A stretch of 64,000 bases of DNA, taken from NCBI GenBank assembly GCA_910588405.1, contig CAJUPT010000001.1, positions 1-64,000 on the forward strand. The letters are read 5' to 3'. Position 1 is the stretch's first letter. Every line of letters begins with the position of its first letter. The notes under the pieces were generated by a model. The model saw only the letters and a program-made list of their open reading frames with translations. It ran no database searches and was not told the origin of the DNA. Below are positions 33,547 through 42,405 of this stretch, one piece after another. This DNA is from an uncultured Lachnospiraceae bacterium (GTDB lineage: Bacteria; Bacillota; Clostridia; Lachnospirales; Lachnospiraceae). The translations under genes and the position numbers were made by a program.

Positions 33547-33876
33547 TTATGTTACGGTGAACTGCTGAAATTGATTGTGTTTGGACTCATTTTCCAAACA
33601 ACTCGCTGTGTGACCCGGTACGGGTAGTGTCAATACCAAAACTTCATCGTCAATGCGGTAAACCAATAACCAATCCGGCTGTACATGGCACTCACGATGT
33701 CCGATCCATTTCCCGGACAGGGCATGATCCCTGTGTTTCTCCGGAAGAGGCATCCCCATAGCAAGGTCGGCAATCACGTTCTCCAATAAGCTGATATCCA
33801 ATCCGCGCTTTATCGCCAACTTGTAATCTTTCTTAAATTGCGTGGTGGGCTTGACCGTATATTTTGCGTTCCTCAT
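33547..33876 (-). CDS. YafQ/RelE-type toxin with shifted C-terminus
   Basis: The product is 109 residues. The N-terminal part matches YafQ mRNA interferases (QFKKDYKLAIKRGLDIS, PLPEKHRDHALSGKWIGHRE, CHVQPDWLLVYRI), with the equivalents of YafQ His50, His63, Asp67 and Trp68. After LVLTL the sequence turns foreign (PVPGHTASCL). In the neighbouring frame the DNA reads TRTGSHSELFGK and stops at 33587, exactly the usual family ending that carries the catalytic His (His87 in YafQ). So one base is missing near 33625-33632, and this copy is probably inactive. The start overlaps the stop of the upstream gene by ATGA, the normal antitoxin-toxin arrangement. Confidence 0.82.
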   Translation of the reverse strand: MRNAKYTVKPTTQFKKDYKLAIKRGLDISLLENVIADLAMGMPLPEKHRDHALSGKWIGHRECHVQPDWLLVYRIDDEVLVLTLPVPGHTASCLENESKHNQFQQFTVT

Positions 33877-34958
33877 ACTTTCAGATCCGCGAACAGTTCA
33901 TCCAGGTCGGTATACCCTTTTACTGACGGATCTTTCGCAATCCTTTCTGCCTCCAGCATAGCTGCAACAGTTTCGCTGTTGGGCTGGTTGAGAGAAGCTG
34001 CCAACGCCTCCACCTGCACCCGCAGATATTCCTCATGCTGTGCCAAGTCATTGGTGACAAATTCATGGGTCAAGTATTCCGGATTGATCTGCCGGATCAG
34101 CTCCTTCACTTCTTTACAGGAAAAAGGCTGGTGCTGGTCGATCCGGAACACATGCATATAAGCCATGCCGATCCGCTCGTCATAATCATCCGGCAGCACA
34201 GGCGGATCGGCGAGAACGCTTTTCACATAGGAACCGCTTAACGACCTGTGAAGATGCACCCCTTTGATATACCGGCACAGCGGGCCGTGGGCATCCAAAC
34301 ACCGCCGGATATAAGCGATTCCCTCTTCCTCGGACACAATATCCGGATTCGTACACATCAGATGCCCCGTATCCAGCATAATTCCCTTTTTCTCATACCG
34401 AATCTGGCCAAGCAGCCGCTCCGTAATCTCCGGCCGGGTAAACCGCATGCCTGGCCAGGGCAGGTTTTCCACGAGAAACCAGAAGGAATAGTCCGTCCCC
34501 TCAAGAGCCAGGTTTACAATCTCTGCCACGGCGTCCACAATCTCCTCGTCCCTATGGCGGAACCGATAGGTAAACACCTCCCGGGACACGCTGTCCCCGG
34601 CATGGAATACCACATACTCCGCCTCTTTCCCGGCGGCAAATTCCAGTTCGCTCCTGACAAATTCCACGATCCGCTCCCGGGATGTGCCGCCATAGAAAGC
34701 CTCATACCGTTCTCGGGAACCATACTCTTCAAGCAGAGCTTCCTCATCCCCCAGCCAGAAATCAATCCAGCTGGTAAAATAGGCCAGATGCACCCCCACC
34801 ACATCCTCCTTCCCCAAAATATCCGAGGAAGGCGGCGGACACCGCATCAGCTCATAGCCGTCGCAGCCAAACCTGCGATAAAATTCCCGCAGATGAGACA
34901 GGTTACGGTAGCGCTCGATATCGTAAATGCTGGTTGTTATGTTGATCATGGTTTTCAT
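33873..34958 (-). CDS. TIM-barrel protein fused to a RelB/DinJ antitoxin tail
   Basis: The product is 361 residues. Residues ~1-322 are a xylose-isomerase-like TIM barrel (sugar phosphate isomerase/epimerase family) with metal-ligand-type motifs VENLPWPGMRF, MLDTGHL, GVHLHRS and HEFVTND. The last 38 residues (from NQPNSETVAAML to DELFADLKV) are the C-terminus of a RelB/DinJ antitoxin, the toxin-binding part. The ribbon-helix-helix DNA-binding half is missing. The stop overlaps the YafQ-like gene by ATGA. A deletion has probably joined a barrel gene to the end of relB. GGAGGA lies seven bases before the ATG at 34958. The antitoxin tail could still bind the toxin. Confidence 0.8.
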   Translation of the reverse strand: MKTMINITTSIYDIERYRNLSHLREFYRRFGCDGYELMRCPPPSSDILGKEDVVGVHLAYFTSWIDFWLGDEEALLEEYGSRERYEAFYGGTSRERIVEFVRSELEFAAGKEAEYVVFHAGDSVSREVFTYRFRHRDEEIVDAVAEIVNLALEGTDYSFWFLVENLPWPGMRFTRPEITERLLGQIRYEKKGIMLDTGHLMCTNPDIVSEEEGIAYIRRCLDAHGPLCRYIKGVHLHRSLSGSYVKSVLADPPVLPDDYDERIGMAYMHVFRIDQHQPFSCKEVKELIRQINPEYLTHEFVTNDLAQHEEYLRVQVEALAASLNQPNSETVAAMLEAERIAKDPSVKGYTDLDELFADLKV

Positions 34959-35112
34959 CAGTGATTCCTCCGCCCTGCCAAACACCGCTTCATTGCAGAC
35001 ACTTTCATATATGAAAAATAAAGTATTTTTCTATAGACTATAACAGAAAGCCTCTAAAAAATCAAATTGCCTCCGGCTCGCTTTTTTGCTTTTTTCATCA
35101 TAACAAACAGAA

Positions 35113-35148
35113 AATGCCATGTGGGCAAAATTCTTCCGCATGGCACTT
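35113..35148 (-). terminator. Terminator of secDF-tgt-yajC
   Basis: The stem TGCCATGCGG / CCACATGGCA (one G-U pair) is followed on the minus strand by TTTTCTGTTTG. It lies about 40 bases after the yajC stop. Confidence 0.75.
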
Positions 35149-35183
35149 CCCATCTTACTTCTCATATTTGACGATCTTTTTCC

Positions 35184-35459
35184 TCACCCGTTCGCCTTCT
35201 CCACCTGGGCAATCGCCTGCTTCTGCATGGGAATCCGGCAGTTTTTGTTGCTGCCAAACTCCACGATCACCGTATCCTCGGTGATGTCGATAATCACGCC
35301 GTAAAACCCGCCGGAGGTCAGCACGCTGTCGCCGATCTCAAGGCTTGCAATCATGGCCTGCAGCTCCTTCTGCTGCTTTCTCTGAGGTCTGATCGCGATA
35401 AAATACATCGCGCCCACGATCACCACTACATAAATAATCCAAAATAACGCATTATCCAT
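35184..35459 (-). CDS. yajC: Preprotein translocase subunit YajC
   Basis: YajC (91 residues) is a single-pass membrane partner of SecDF. The N-terminal membrane segment is FWIIYVVVIVGAMYF, followed by the conserved IRPQRKQQKE and GDSVLTSGGFYGVI. AAGGAGAG precedes the ATG. Its position behind tgt and secDF is the classic bacterial arrangement. Its exact role in export is modest and not fully defined. Confidence 0.92.
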   Translation of the reverse strand: MDNALFWIIYVVVIVGAMYFIAIRPQRKQQKELQAMIASLEIGDSVLTSGGFYGVIIDITEDTVIVEFGSNKNCRIPMQKQAIAQVEKANG

Positions 35460-35619
35460 AGTTACTCTCCTTCATATGATCACGCAGATATTTTTCCCTG
35501 TATCTTTTCAACCGCATCATTCTTAAAGAAATGGATTCCGTATCCTCCAATAAATCCGCGGGCTGCTCAGGATTCTGCTGTTTTGGGGTTCTCTTTCTAA
35601 TTGCTTCCGGATATAAAAT

Positions 35620-36771
35620 TTACTGCGCTCCGGCCTTTAAATCCTCCAGAGCCTGCTTTTTAAACGCCGGATACCGGTCTTCCTCGATGGCGGCCCGGAT
35701 CTGTTCCATCAGATGGTTATAAAAATACAGATTGTGCAGCACGCACAGCCGCATGCCCAGCATTTCCTTCGCCTTCAGCAGATGCCTGATATAAGCCCTG
35801 CCGTAATGGGTACAGGCCGGGCAGCCGCAGCCTTCCTCTATGGGCTTTTCATCCGGCTCAAATTTCGCGTTAAACAGATTCAGCTTCCCGTATCTGGTAT
35901 ACACATGCCCGTGCCGGCCGTTTCTGGACGGATACACACAGTCAAAGAAATCCACGCCTCTGTCCACGCCCTCAATGATATTCGCAGGCGTACCCACACC
36001 CATCAGGTAGGTGGGCTTATCCTCCGGCAGAAAGGGCACCGTCACATCCAGGATATGGTACATTTCCTCATGGGACTCGCCCACCGCCAGGCCGCCCACC
36101 GCATAGCCGTTAAGATTTAGCTCCGCGATTCTTTTCGCATGGTCGATACGGATATCCTCAAAGGTGCCGCCCTGGTTAATCCCGAATAAAAGCTGATTCG
36201 GATTGATCGTATCGGGCAGACTGTTCAGCCGTTTCATCTCCTCTTTACAGCGTACCAGCCACCGGGTGGTACGGTCAACGGAATTCTGCATATATTCCCT
36301 GGTACACGGATGAGGGGCGCATTCGTCGAAAGCCATGGCAATCGTCGAAGCCAGATTGGACTGAATCCGCATGCTCTCCTCCGGCCCCATAAATATGTGA
36401 CGGCCGTCTATATGGGAATTAAAATACACGCCTTCTTCTTTAATCCTGCGCAGCCCTGCCAGGGAAAATACCTGGAAACCGCCGGAATCCGTCAAAATCG
36501 GCTTGTCCCACACCATAAACCGGTGCAGACCGCCTAATCTTTTCACCACCTCATCTCCTGGCCGCACATGGAGATGATAGGTATTGGACAGCTCCACCTG
36601 AGTACCGATGGCCTTAAGATCCTGGGTAGAAACCGCCCCTTTGATGGCGGCCGCCGTCCCCACATTCATAAACACAGGCGTCTGGATTACGCCGTGAACC
36701 GTGTGAAATTCAGCCCGTTTTGCCCTGCCGCATTTTTTCAGAATATGGTATGTTCCGGATTCACACATCAT
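35620..36771 (-). CDS. tgt: tRNA-guanine transglycosylase
   Basis: Tgt (383 residues) swaps guanine-34 for preQ1 (or queuine) in tRNAs with GUN anticodons. The nucleophilic/base-recognition region is ILTDSGGFQVFSLAGL, GGLAVGES holds the substrate loop, and a second catalytic Asp is in VDFFDCVYPSRNGRHG. The zinc site reads CGCPACTHYGRAYIRH (three Cys plus a later His). Two consecutive ATGs overlap the secDF stop (TGATG), so translation is coupled. No queuosine biosynthesis gene is in the window. Confidence 0.96.
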   Translation of the reverse strand: MMCESGTYHILKKCGRAKRAEFHTVHGVIQTPVFMNVGTAAAIKGAVSTQDLKAIGTQVELSNTYHLHVRPGDEVVKRLGGLHRFMVWDKPILTDSGGFQVFSLAGLRRIKEEGVYFNSHIDGRHIFMGPEESMRIQSNLASTIAMAFDECAPHPCTREYMQNSVDRTTRWLVRCKEEMKRLNSLPDTINPNQLLFGINQGGTFEDIRIDHAKRIAELNLNGYAVGGLAVGESHEEMYHILDVTVPFLPEDKPTYLMGVGTPANIIEGVDRGVDFFDCVYPSRNGRHGHVYTRYGKLNLFNAKFEPDEKPIEEGCGCPACTHYGRAYIRHLLKAKEMLGMRLCVLHNLYFYNHLMEQIRAAIEEDRYPAFKKQALEDLKAGAQ

Positions 36772-38945
36772 TTTTCACCCTCATAAGACTTCTTCTTCAT
36801 CAGATACCACAGCGCACCCGTAATACATACGGAGGAATATCCGCCGCATACGATACCTACGATCAGCGGCAATGCAAACTCCTTGATTGCGGTCACACCC
36901 ACAAGCCAGAGGACAAATATGGTGATAAAGGTGGTAAATGACGTATAAATCGTCCTGGTCAGCGTCTGGGTGATGCTGCCATTTACCAGTTCTTTCAGAT
37001 CTCCATACAGTTTGGGCGTCTTCAGGTTTTCTCTGATCCGGTCGAAAATGACGATGGTGGCGTTGATGGAATAACCAACGATGGTCAGCATACAGGCGAT
37101 AAAGGTATTGCCCACCGTCCAGCGCAGGGCCGCATAGCAGGTCAGCACCACCAGCACGTCATGGAGCAGCGCCAGCACTGCGCCGGAAGCAAACCGGATG
37201 TCCTTAAACCGCAGCCAGATATAGAGCAGCATGGCAATGGTGGCAATGATCACCGCGATCACCGCGTCCTGCTTCATCTCGCTGCTGACTGTGGCGCTGA
37301 TGCTCTCCGCCGTGATCAGCTCCTGATCCACGCCGAAATTGTCAGCCAGCAGCTGATCCAGCTGCTGCCGTTCCTCCACGGACAGAGTTCTGGTTTTAAT
37401 CAGCACCTCATTGCCCCCGCTGACCTTCTGGGTCTGGATATCCTGGTCGCCGGTCACTTGGGCCACCACCGGAACCACCTCAGACTGAATCTGTTCCAGC
37501 GTCATATCCTCATTGAAGGTTACGCTGGTAGAAGTACCGCCCTTAAACTCTAAGCTGTAGTTTAAAATGCCTTTTCCGTTCCCGCTGTTTATCCCCATGA
37601 ACACCAGGCCCACTGCGATTACAGCCAGGGAAAGGATAAAGCAGATATGCTTTTTCCCGAGAAAATCGATGGTTTTCTGCTCTTTTTTCGGCTTGGCGGG
37701 ATTGTAGCCGTAAAGCCTGGAATCCGTCAGGCCCACTTCATAAAGCGCGCCCAAAATCAGCCTCGTGATCACCAGCGCCGTAAACATGGACAGAACCACG
37801 CCCAAAGCCAGCGTCTGGGCAAAGCCCCTCACCGTGCCAGAGCCTCTCCACCAGAGCACGAAGGCGGCAAACAGCGTGGTGATATTGCCGTCCACGATGG
37901 CGGACAGCGCTTTTTTAAAGCCGTCCTTCATGGAAGAACGCACACTTTTTCCTGCCGCCATTTCCTCCCTGATCCGGGCGAAAATAATGACGTTGGCATC
38001 CACGGCCATACCGATGGACAGGATAATACCCGCGATGCCGGGCAGCGTCAGCGTAATCTTGTACACGCTCAGCAGGAAAATAATCAGGCTAGTGTACAGC
38101 GCCAGCGCCAGGGATGCAGCGACACCAGGCACGCCGTAGGTGATAATCATAAACAGCATAACCAGCCCCAAGCCGATGGCGCCTGCCATCAGGCTGGTGG
38201 AGATAGCCTCCTGTCCCAGCTTCGCTCCCACTACGTTGGAACGGATCTCCTCCAGCTCCACGGGCAGCGCGCCGATTCTGATTGTGGAGGCCAGAATATC
38301 CGCTTCCTCATAGGAAGCCATTCCTTCGATGGAACACTGGCCGCCGGTAATGGCTGTCCGCACCACAGGATTGCTTACCACCTCATTATCATAGATAATA
38401 TAGATGATCTGACCCACCCGCTCGGTGGTCGCTTCCGCAAATTTCGCCGCCCCTTCCTCGGTAAAGGTCAGGGAAACCACATACTCTCTGTTATTGCTCT
38501 CGCCCATAATGCCGGCCTCGGCAGACTGGACGTCCATACCGGTCAGCAGCACGTTTCCGCTCTGGTCCTGGAAGGTCAGGGAGCCGGGCTTGCCTAACTC
38601 CTGCAAAATCTCATTGGCGTCGGACACGCCGGGGATATCCACATTGATCCGGTTGGAGCCTTCCTGGTACACCTCGGCCTCATTGCTGTAATTCTGGGCT
38701 CTCAACTGCAGCTTGTATACGGTATCGGCCATGTCCGTGGAAGTCGGTTCTTCTCCCACCGCCTGATAGGTGATGCTGACGCCGCCTGCCAGGTCAAGCC
38801 CCAGCTTAATGTCGTTTACGCTGCCGGACCGGTTCTTGCCCAGCCCCGCCGCAGCCACATAGATCAGAAAACCAATCACCAGCAAAACGGCCAGCAGCTT
38901 GGCCGCGCCTTTTCCCGTGGTATTTTTATTGCTTTTCGTACTCAT
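36768..38945 (-). CDS. secDF: Fused protein-export membrane protein SecDF
   Basis: SecDF (725 residues, one chain as in Bacillus) uses the proton gradient to pull secreted proteins from SecYEG. The SecD half has the N-terminal membrane segment (AAKLLAVLLVIGFLIYVA), the LGLDLAGGVS motif and a periplasmic-type P1 domain, then six membrane segments with GIAGIILSIGMAVDANVIIF. The SecF half repeats this with SLEFKGGTS and VVGYSINATIVIFDRIREN. Conserved Asp/Arg residues of the proton path are present in both halves. The leader carries the GCGGAACT box and a nested A/B repeat. Confidence 0.95.
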   Translation of the reverse strand: MSTKSNKNTTGKGAAKLLAVLLVIGFLIYVAAAGLGKNRSGSVNDIKLGLDLAGGVSITYQAVGEEPTSTDMADTVYKLQLRAQNYSNEAEVYQEGSNRINVDIPGVSDANEILQELGKPGSLTFQDQSGNVLLTGMDVQSAEAGIMGESNNREYVVSLTFTEEGAAKFAEATTERVGQIIYIIYDNEVVSNPVVRTAITGGQCSIEGMASYEEADILASTIRIGALPVELEEIRSNVVGAKLGQEAISTSLMAGAIGLGLVMLFMIITYGVPGVAASLALALYTSLIIFLLSVYKITLTLPGIAGIILSIGMAVDANVIIFARIREEMAAGKSVRSSMKDGFKKALSAIVDGNITTLFAAFVLWWRGSGTVRGFAQTLALGVVLSMFTALVITRLILGALYEVGLTDSRLYGYNPAKPKKEQKTIDFLGKKHICFILSLAVIAVGLVFMGINSGNGKGILNYSLEFKGGTSTSVTFNEDMTLEQIQSEVVPVVAQVTGDQDIQTQKVSGGNEVLIKTRTLSVEERQQLDQLLADNFGVDQELITAESISATVSSEMKQDAVIAVIIATIAMLLYIWLRFKDIRFASGAVLALLHDVLVVLTCYAALRWTVGNTFIACMLTIVGYSINATIVIFDRIRENLKTPKLYGDLKELVNGSITQTLTRTIYTSFTTFITIFVLWLVGVTAIKEFALPLIVGIVCGGYSSVCITGALWYLMKKKSYEGEK

Positions 38946-38965
38946 TGTTACATCCTTCCTATTTG

Positions 38966-39165
38966 CAGTTCCGCAACTACCTTTCCAAGCCCCCTGGATC
39001 TGGGAGAATTTCCTGCCACTAAAGTGTCAGTAAATCCTCCCTCGCTATGAGCACTTAGGGTCTGTTTTTTAGACCCTTACGTGCGATGCATGGAAAATAG
39101 TTAGCGGGTGTCTTTTAGCCGCTTACTATTTTCCAGGGGCTTGTACGGTTCATTGCTGTTTTGTT
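38966..39165 (-). repeat. Family A repeat (copy 2) with nested family B (39041-39135)
   Basis: The left part of A (CAGTTCCGCAACTACC, then CTGGATCTGGGAGAATTT) is interrupted after AAATCCTCCC by a full B element. The right end of A (GGGGCTTGTACGG, TTGCTGTTTT) resumes after it. B has a long hairpin (TGGAAAATAGT / ACTATTTTCCA, with AGCGG/CCGCT inside) and a small one (GGGTCT/AGACCC). It fills the scfB-secDF spacer. Confidence 0.82.
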
Positions 39166-40524
39166 TTACTCCTCTGCCAGCGCCGCCTTAATCATAATCG
39201 CGCACTCGATCCGTTTCTTCTGCATCTCGCATCCGATATCATAAGCGTCCGTAATTTTCCCATGAAACTTATAGGAATTTGCCGAGCAGCCGCCGCTGCA
39301 GTAAAATCTGGCAAAGCAGCTTCTGCACTTTTCCTTGGCGTAAACGTTGCACAGCTTAAACTCGTCCCGCAGCGCCGTATTGGTGATACCCTCGTCCACA
39401 TTTCCCAGCAGAAAGCCTTCCTCGCCTACAAACTGATGACAGGGATAGAAATCCCCCCAGGGCGTCACCGCCAGGTACTCGGTGCCGGAGCCGCAGCCGG
39501 ACAGCCGCTTGGCCACGCAGGGGCCCTGCTCCAAATCTATCATAAAGTGGAAAAAATTAAAACCCCTTCCTCCTTTTTTCCGTCTGATAAATTCCACTGC
39601 CAGCTTATCATATTCTTCCAGAATCTGAGGCAGGTCCTCTTCCCGAATGGCATAAGGCTCGTCAGGCGACGCCACCACCGGCTCGATAGACATCTGTTTA
39701 AAGCCCAGGTCGGCGAAGTGGAGCACGTCCTTTGAAAAATCCAGGTTGTGGCGGGTGAAGGTTCCCCGCACATAATACCTATCCTGGTTACGGCTCTCGG
39801 CAAACTTCCGGAACTTGGGGACAATGATATCATAGCTGCTGCCTTTGCCGTTTCTGGTGGGGCGCATCCGGTCGTTGACCTCCCGGCGGCCGTCCAGACT
39901 CAGCACCACGTTGCCCATTTCTTTGTTGCAGAACTCCATGACCTCGTCATTTAACAGCATGCCGTTGGTGGTCAGGGTGAAACGGAAATTTTTGTTGCAT
40001 TCCTTTTCCCGGCTTCTGCCGTATATCACCAGCTGTTTCACCACTTCCCAGTTCATCAGCGGCTCGCCGCCGAAAAAGTCTACCTCCAGGTTTCTTCTGT
40101 TACCGGAATTTTCGATCAGGAAATCCAGCGCTTTCTTTCCCACCTCAAAGCTCATCAGCGCCCGGCGGCCGTGGTATTCCCCTTCCTCGGCGAAGCAGTA
40201 GCGGCAGGCCAGGTTGCAGTCGTGGGCGATATGGAGGCAGAGGGCTTTCACCACCGTTTTTCTCTGCTTAAAATCTGTGATATAAGACTCGTATTCGTCT
40301 TCGGTAAACAGCTGGCCCGCACTTTTAAGCGCCTCGATTTCCGAGAGGGCTTCTTCGGTTTCTTCTCTGCCGTAGACGGGAGAGAGCTTTGAGAGAATCT
40401 CCTCTTTCGGGCAGGTTTCATAGAGGGCGATCACGTCATAGGTCACGTCGTCCGTCACATGGACGGAACCGCTGCACACGTCCAGTACGATATTATAACC
40501 GTTGTTTTTATATTGATGGATCAC
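39166..40524 (-). CDS. scfB: Radical SAM SCIFF peptide maturase
   Basis: The product is 452 residues. The radical-SAM cluster is CNLACRYC (Cys103, Cys107, Cys110), preceded by a RiPP-recognition-like N-terminal domain. The C-terminal SPASM region carries the auxiliary-cluster cysteines (SGCGSG, PWGDFYPCHQF, CRSCFARFYCSGGCSAN). Enzymes of this family install thioether bonds in the Cys-rich SCIFF peptide, encoded just upstream. The GTG start has AAGGAG eight bases before it. The SCIFF pair is conserved across Clostridia; its biological role is not established. Confidence 0.95.
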   Translation of the reverse strand: MIHQYKNNGYNIVLDVCSGSVHVTDDVTYDVIALYETCPKEEILSKLSPVYGREETEEALSEIEALKSAGQLFTEDEYESYITDFKQRKTVVKALCLHIAHDCNLACRYCFAEEGEYHGRRALMSFEVGKKALDFLIENSGNRRNLEVDFFGGEPLMNWEVVKQLVIYGRSREKECNKNFRFTLTTNGMLLNDEVMEFCNKEMGNVVLSLDGRREVNDRMRPTRNGKGSSYDIIVPKFRKFAESRNQDRYYVRGTFTRHNLDFSKDVLHFADLGFKQMSIEPVVASPDEPYAIREEDLPQILEEYDKLAVEFIRRKKGGRGFNFFHFMIDLEQGPCVAKRLSGCGSGTEYLAVTPWGDFYPCHQFVGEEGFLLGNVDEGITNTALRDEFKLCNVYAKEKCRSCFARFYCSGGCSANSYKFHGKITDAYDIGCEMQKKRIECAIMIKAALAEE

Positions 40525-40546
40525 AAAAATGTCTCCTTATCGTAAT

Positions 40547-40576
40547 GGGGGACACCCCGCGCCGCGGAGTGTCCCC
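40547..40576 (-). promoter_or_regulatory. Intercistronic hairpin scfA-scfB
   Basis: GGGGACACCCCGCG and CGCGGAGTGTCCCC form a 14-bp stem with almost no loop, directly between precursor and maturase genes. There is no U-tract. It may protect the scfA message or weaken read-through so that precursor outnumbers enzyme. Confidence 0.7.
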
Positions 40577-40605
40577 TTCTCATTTTCAAAAACAGTTTTC
40601 GAATC

Positions 40606-40749
40606 TTATTTCTGATTCTCGCAGCTCTGATTTCCCACTGTGCAGGAAGTCTTGCATGCGGACTGGCAGGACGTCTGGCACTCGCCGCAGCCGCCTTTTT
40701 TCACCGTATTTTTTAATGTAGCGTCGGTTAAAGTTTTAATATGTTTCAT
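40606..40749 (-). CDS. scfA: SCIFF precursor peptide
   Basis: A 47-codon gene starts at ATG 40749 (GAGGAGG upstream) and ends at TAA 40606. The leader begins MKHIKTLTDATLKNTV and the core has the six cysteines in pattern: GGCGECQTSC, QSACKTSC, then a Cys near the end (NQSCENQK). Threonines and serines between the cysteines are the thioether acceptors. It matches the six-cysteines-in-forty-five family in length and spacing and lies directly upstream of its maturase. Confidence 0.95.
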   Translation of the reverse strand: MKHIKTLTDATLKNTVKKGGCGECQTSCQSACKTSCTVGNQSCENQK

Positions 40750-40828
40750 CGATTGAATCCTCCTCTTGCTATTTAAAATATTGAATATTCCACATTTGCC
40801 GGCCTGACTGGCCGGAGAATCATTAGAC

Positions 40829-40856
40829 AGTATATCACAACTGCGGGGAATTTCAA
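40829..40856 (-). promoter_or_regulatory. Promoter of scfA-scfB
   Basis: On the minus strand TTGAAA (40856-40851), a 16-base spacer and TATACT (40834-40829) precede scfA by about 80 bases. The leader then carries a small hairpin, CCGGCC-AGTCA-GGCCGG, at 40799-40815. Confidence 0.65.
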
Positions 40857-41017
40857 AGTGTTTTTTGCGGTTATCGGCGGGCTTTTTGCGGCTTTTCAGG
40901 CTTTTTCAATATGGCAGGTGGTTTGCGCCCGCCTTTTTCCCCTCCGGAGTTTGCCACTTGTAAAGCAAAAATAGAGCCCTTTTGGACTCCGTTTTTGTTA
41001 AAGAACTGCGGTTTTCC

Positions 41018-41107
41018 CGCTTTCGTGATTCCGTTTGGTTTGCGCCTGGGATGATGGCTGATGCCGATATCCTCCATGACACGATAAACAGTACGTTCGC
41101 TGGGTTT
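41018..41107 (-). pseudogene. IS3-family transposase remnant
   Basis: The frame encodes KPSERTVYRVMEDIGISHHP, then RRKPNGITKA, a stretch of IS3/IS150-type OrfB before the DDE domain. It then continues open to 40871 with unrelated, basic sequence. No inverted repeats or other transposase parts remain. The surrounding 40860-41160 holds no other gene. Confidence 0.7.
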
Positions 41108-41159
41108 TATAGCTTAATATGTAATTTATTTTACAATTCAAGGCATTTTTCGCATCAAA

Positions 41160-41208
41160 TCAAAAAAACCGGAGACATGCTCCATACTGAATGGGCGTGT
41201 CTCCGGCA
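41160..41208 (-). terminator. Terminator downstream of the UroD-family genes
   Basis: The arms CCGGAGACAYGC and GCGTGTCTCCGG form a strong stem; on the minus strand it is followed by TTTTTTT. It lies about 85 bases after the stop at 41294 and would end the MFS/UroD transcript. Confidence 0.85.
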
Positions 41209-41293
41209 AAATTGTCCGTATCCCGTTATGTCATATCTGACGTATCATGTCATCTCTGACATACATGGTGAAATACCTGTGCAACCAGAACAC

Positions 41294-42385
41294 TTATTCT
41301 TCCGCCAGAATCATCCGGCTGTATTTATACACGGCCTTTTTAAACCGCTCGTCGCACACGAAATCGATCATGGCAACCGGGCGGGTTCCCATATCGGGAG
41401 CATATTTATCCGCAAATTCCTTTGCCAGCCTGTCAATTTCCTCATCAGAGGTCTCCGGTGTGGTCTCTGGCGGATATACGCCAAACATAATCTTATCTCC
41501 ATATTCGGCCCGCAGCAGATCCATGTCGTTCATTGGCTGTCCAAACCAAAGATCCACTCCGGCTTCCACCATGGCAGGAACCAGCAGCTCATTCTTGCCG
41601 CAGCTGTGCTGCTCGAACCACAGCCCCTTAGAATGACAGAAATCTGCCAGCCGTTTCAGATAGGGCACCAGCATCTCACGGCAGGTAGCCAGAGAAAAGA
41701 AAGGCGCCCGCTGGGAACCCCAGTCGTCATGGAACATCACGCCGTCGATGGTCAGCCCTTCCATATATTTGCCGATCATGGCCTCGTACATATCGCAGAG
41801 GCGTGAGAACAGAGCATGCACCGCATCCTTCTGCTCGTCGTCAATAATCGCCATGGCCGCTCCCTCAAAATCCATAAAGGAGATCAGACGTTCAAACAAT
41901 CCGTTCTGAAACGTGATATGATAAGCCCGCTCCGTGTCATTTAACGGCGCGTTCAGCTTTGCGCAGGCTTCCCAGTCCATGGCCTCCACGTCGGGAAACT
42001 GAATCACCTTCGGCCAGTCGTTCGCATTCTCCAAGGCCGGACTGCCGGGCTTTACCATGGAGCCGCCCACAACGGGCACATACACCCACTCGATGCCGAA
42101 CAGGTCAGGGCCGCCCTTTTCCTCGTCGCTGTATAAAGGACCCAGATCCATTACCTCCGCGCGGGCGATATGGTCCTTGTTCACCCTGGATTCCACCGAC
42201 AGGAAATCCCCGAAGCAGCTGGGAATCCACATGGCGCTGCCGTCCCGGCGCAGGCATGCATTCACATTTTCTCGAACAGTGATCGGCGTATTATATTTTA
42301 CCGGCGGCCCGCCGAAAATAAATGTGGGATGAATATGCTCGCCAGCTGCCTGCAATTCCTCTTCTTTAAAAGGTACTTTGCTCAT
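41294..42385 (-). CDS. UroD/MtaA-family protein 1
   Basis: The product is 363 residues with the uroporphyrinogen-decarboxylase fold of the MtaA/CmuA methyltransferase branch. The metal-binding motif is complete: His-x-Cys in FEQHSCGKNELLVPAMVEAG, and the HDDWGSQRAPFF loop is typical of this subgroup. In methanogens and acetogens such proteins transfer methyl groups between corrinoids and thiols or folate. No corrinoid protein is adjacent, so the substrate is unknown. AAAGGAAA precedes ATG 42385. It is next to a second, diverged paralogue and an MFS permease. Confidence 0.78.
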   Translation of the reverse strand: MSKVPFKEEELQAAGEHIHPTFIFGGPPVKYNTPITVRENVNACLRRDGSAMWIPSCFGDFLSVESRVNKDHIARAEVMDLGPLYSDEEKGGPDLFGIEWVYVPVVGGSMVKPGSPALENANDWPKVIQFPDVEAMDWEACAKLNAPLNDTERAYHITFQNGLFERLISFMDFEGAAMAIIDDEQKDAVHALFSRLCDMYEAMIGKYMEGLTIDGVMFHDDWGSQRAPFFSLATCREMLVPYLKRLADFCHSKGLWFEQHSCGKNELLVPAMVEAGVDLWFGQPMNDMDLLRAEYGDKIMFGVYPPETTPETSDEEIDRLAKEFADKYAPDMGTRPVAMIDFVCDERFKKAVYKYSRMILAEE

Positions 42386-42405
42386 TACGTTTCCTTTCAT
42401 ATTTA

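Noticed and set aside
40871..41017. Functional basic protein downstream of the transposase relic
   Set aside because: The open frame is only a continuation of the relic, low in complexity (K, P, R) and without its own start signals.
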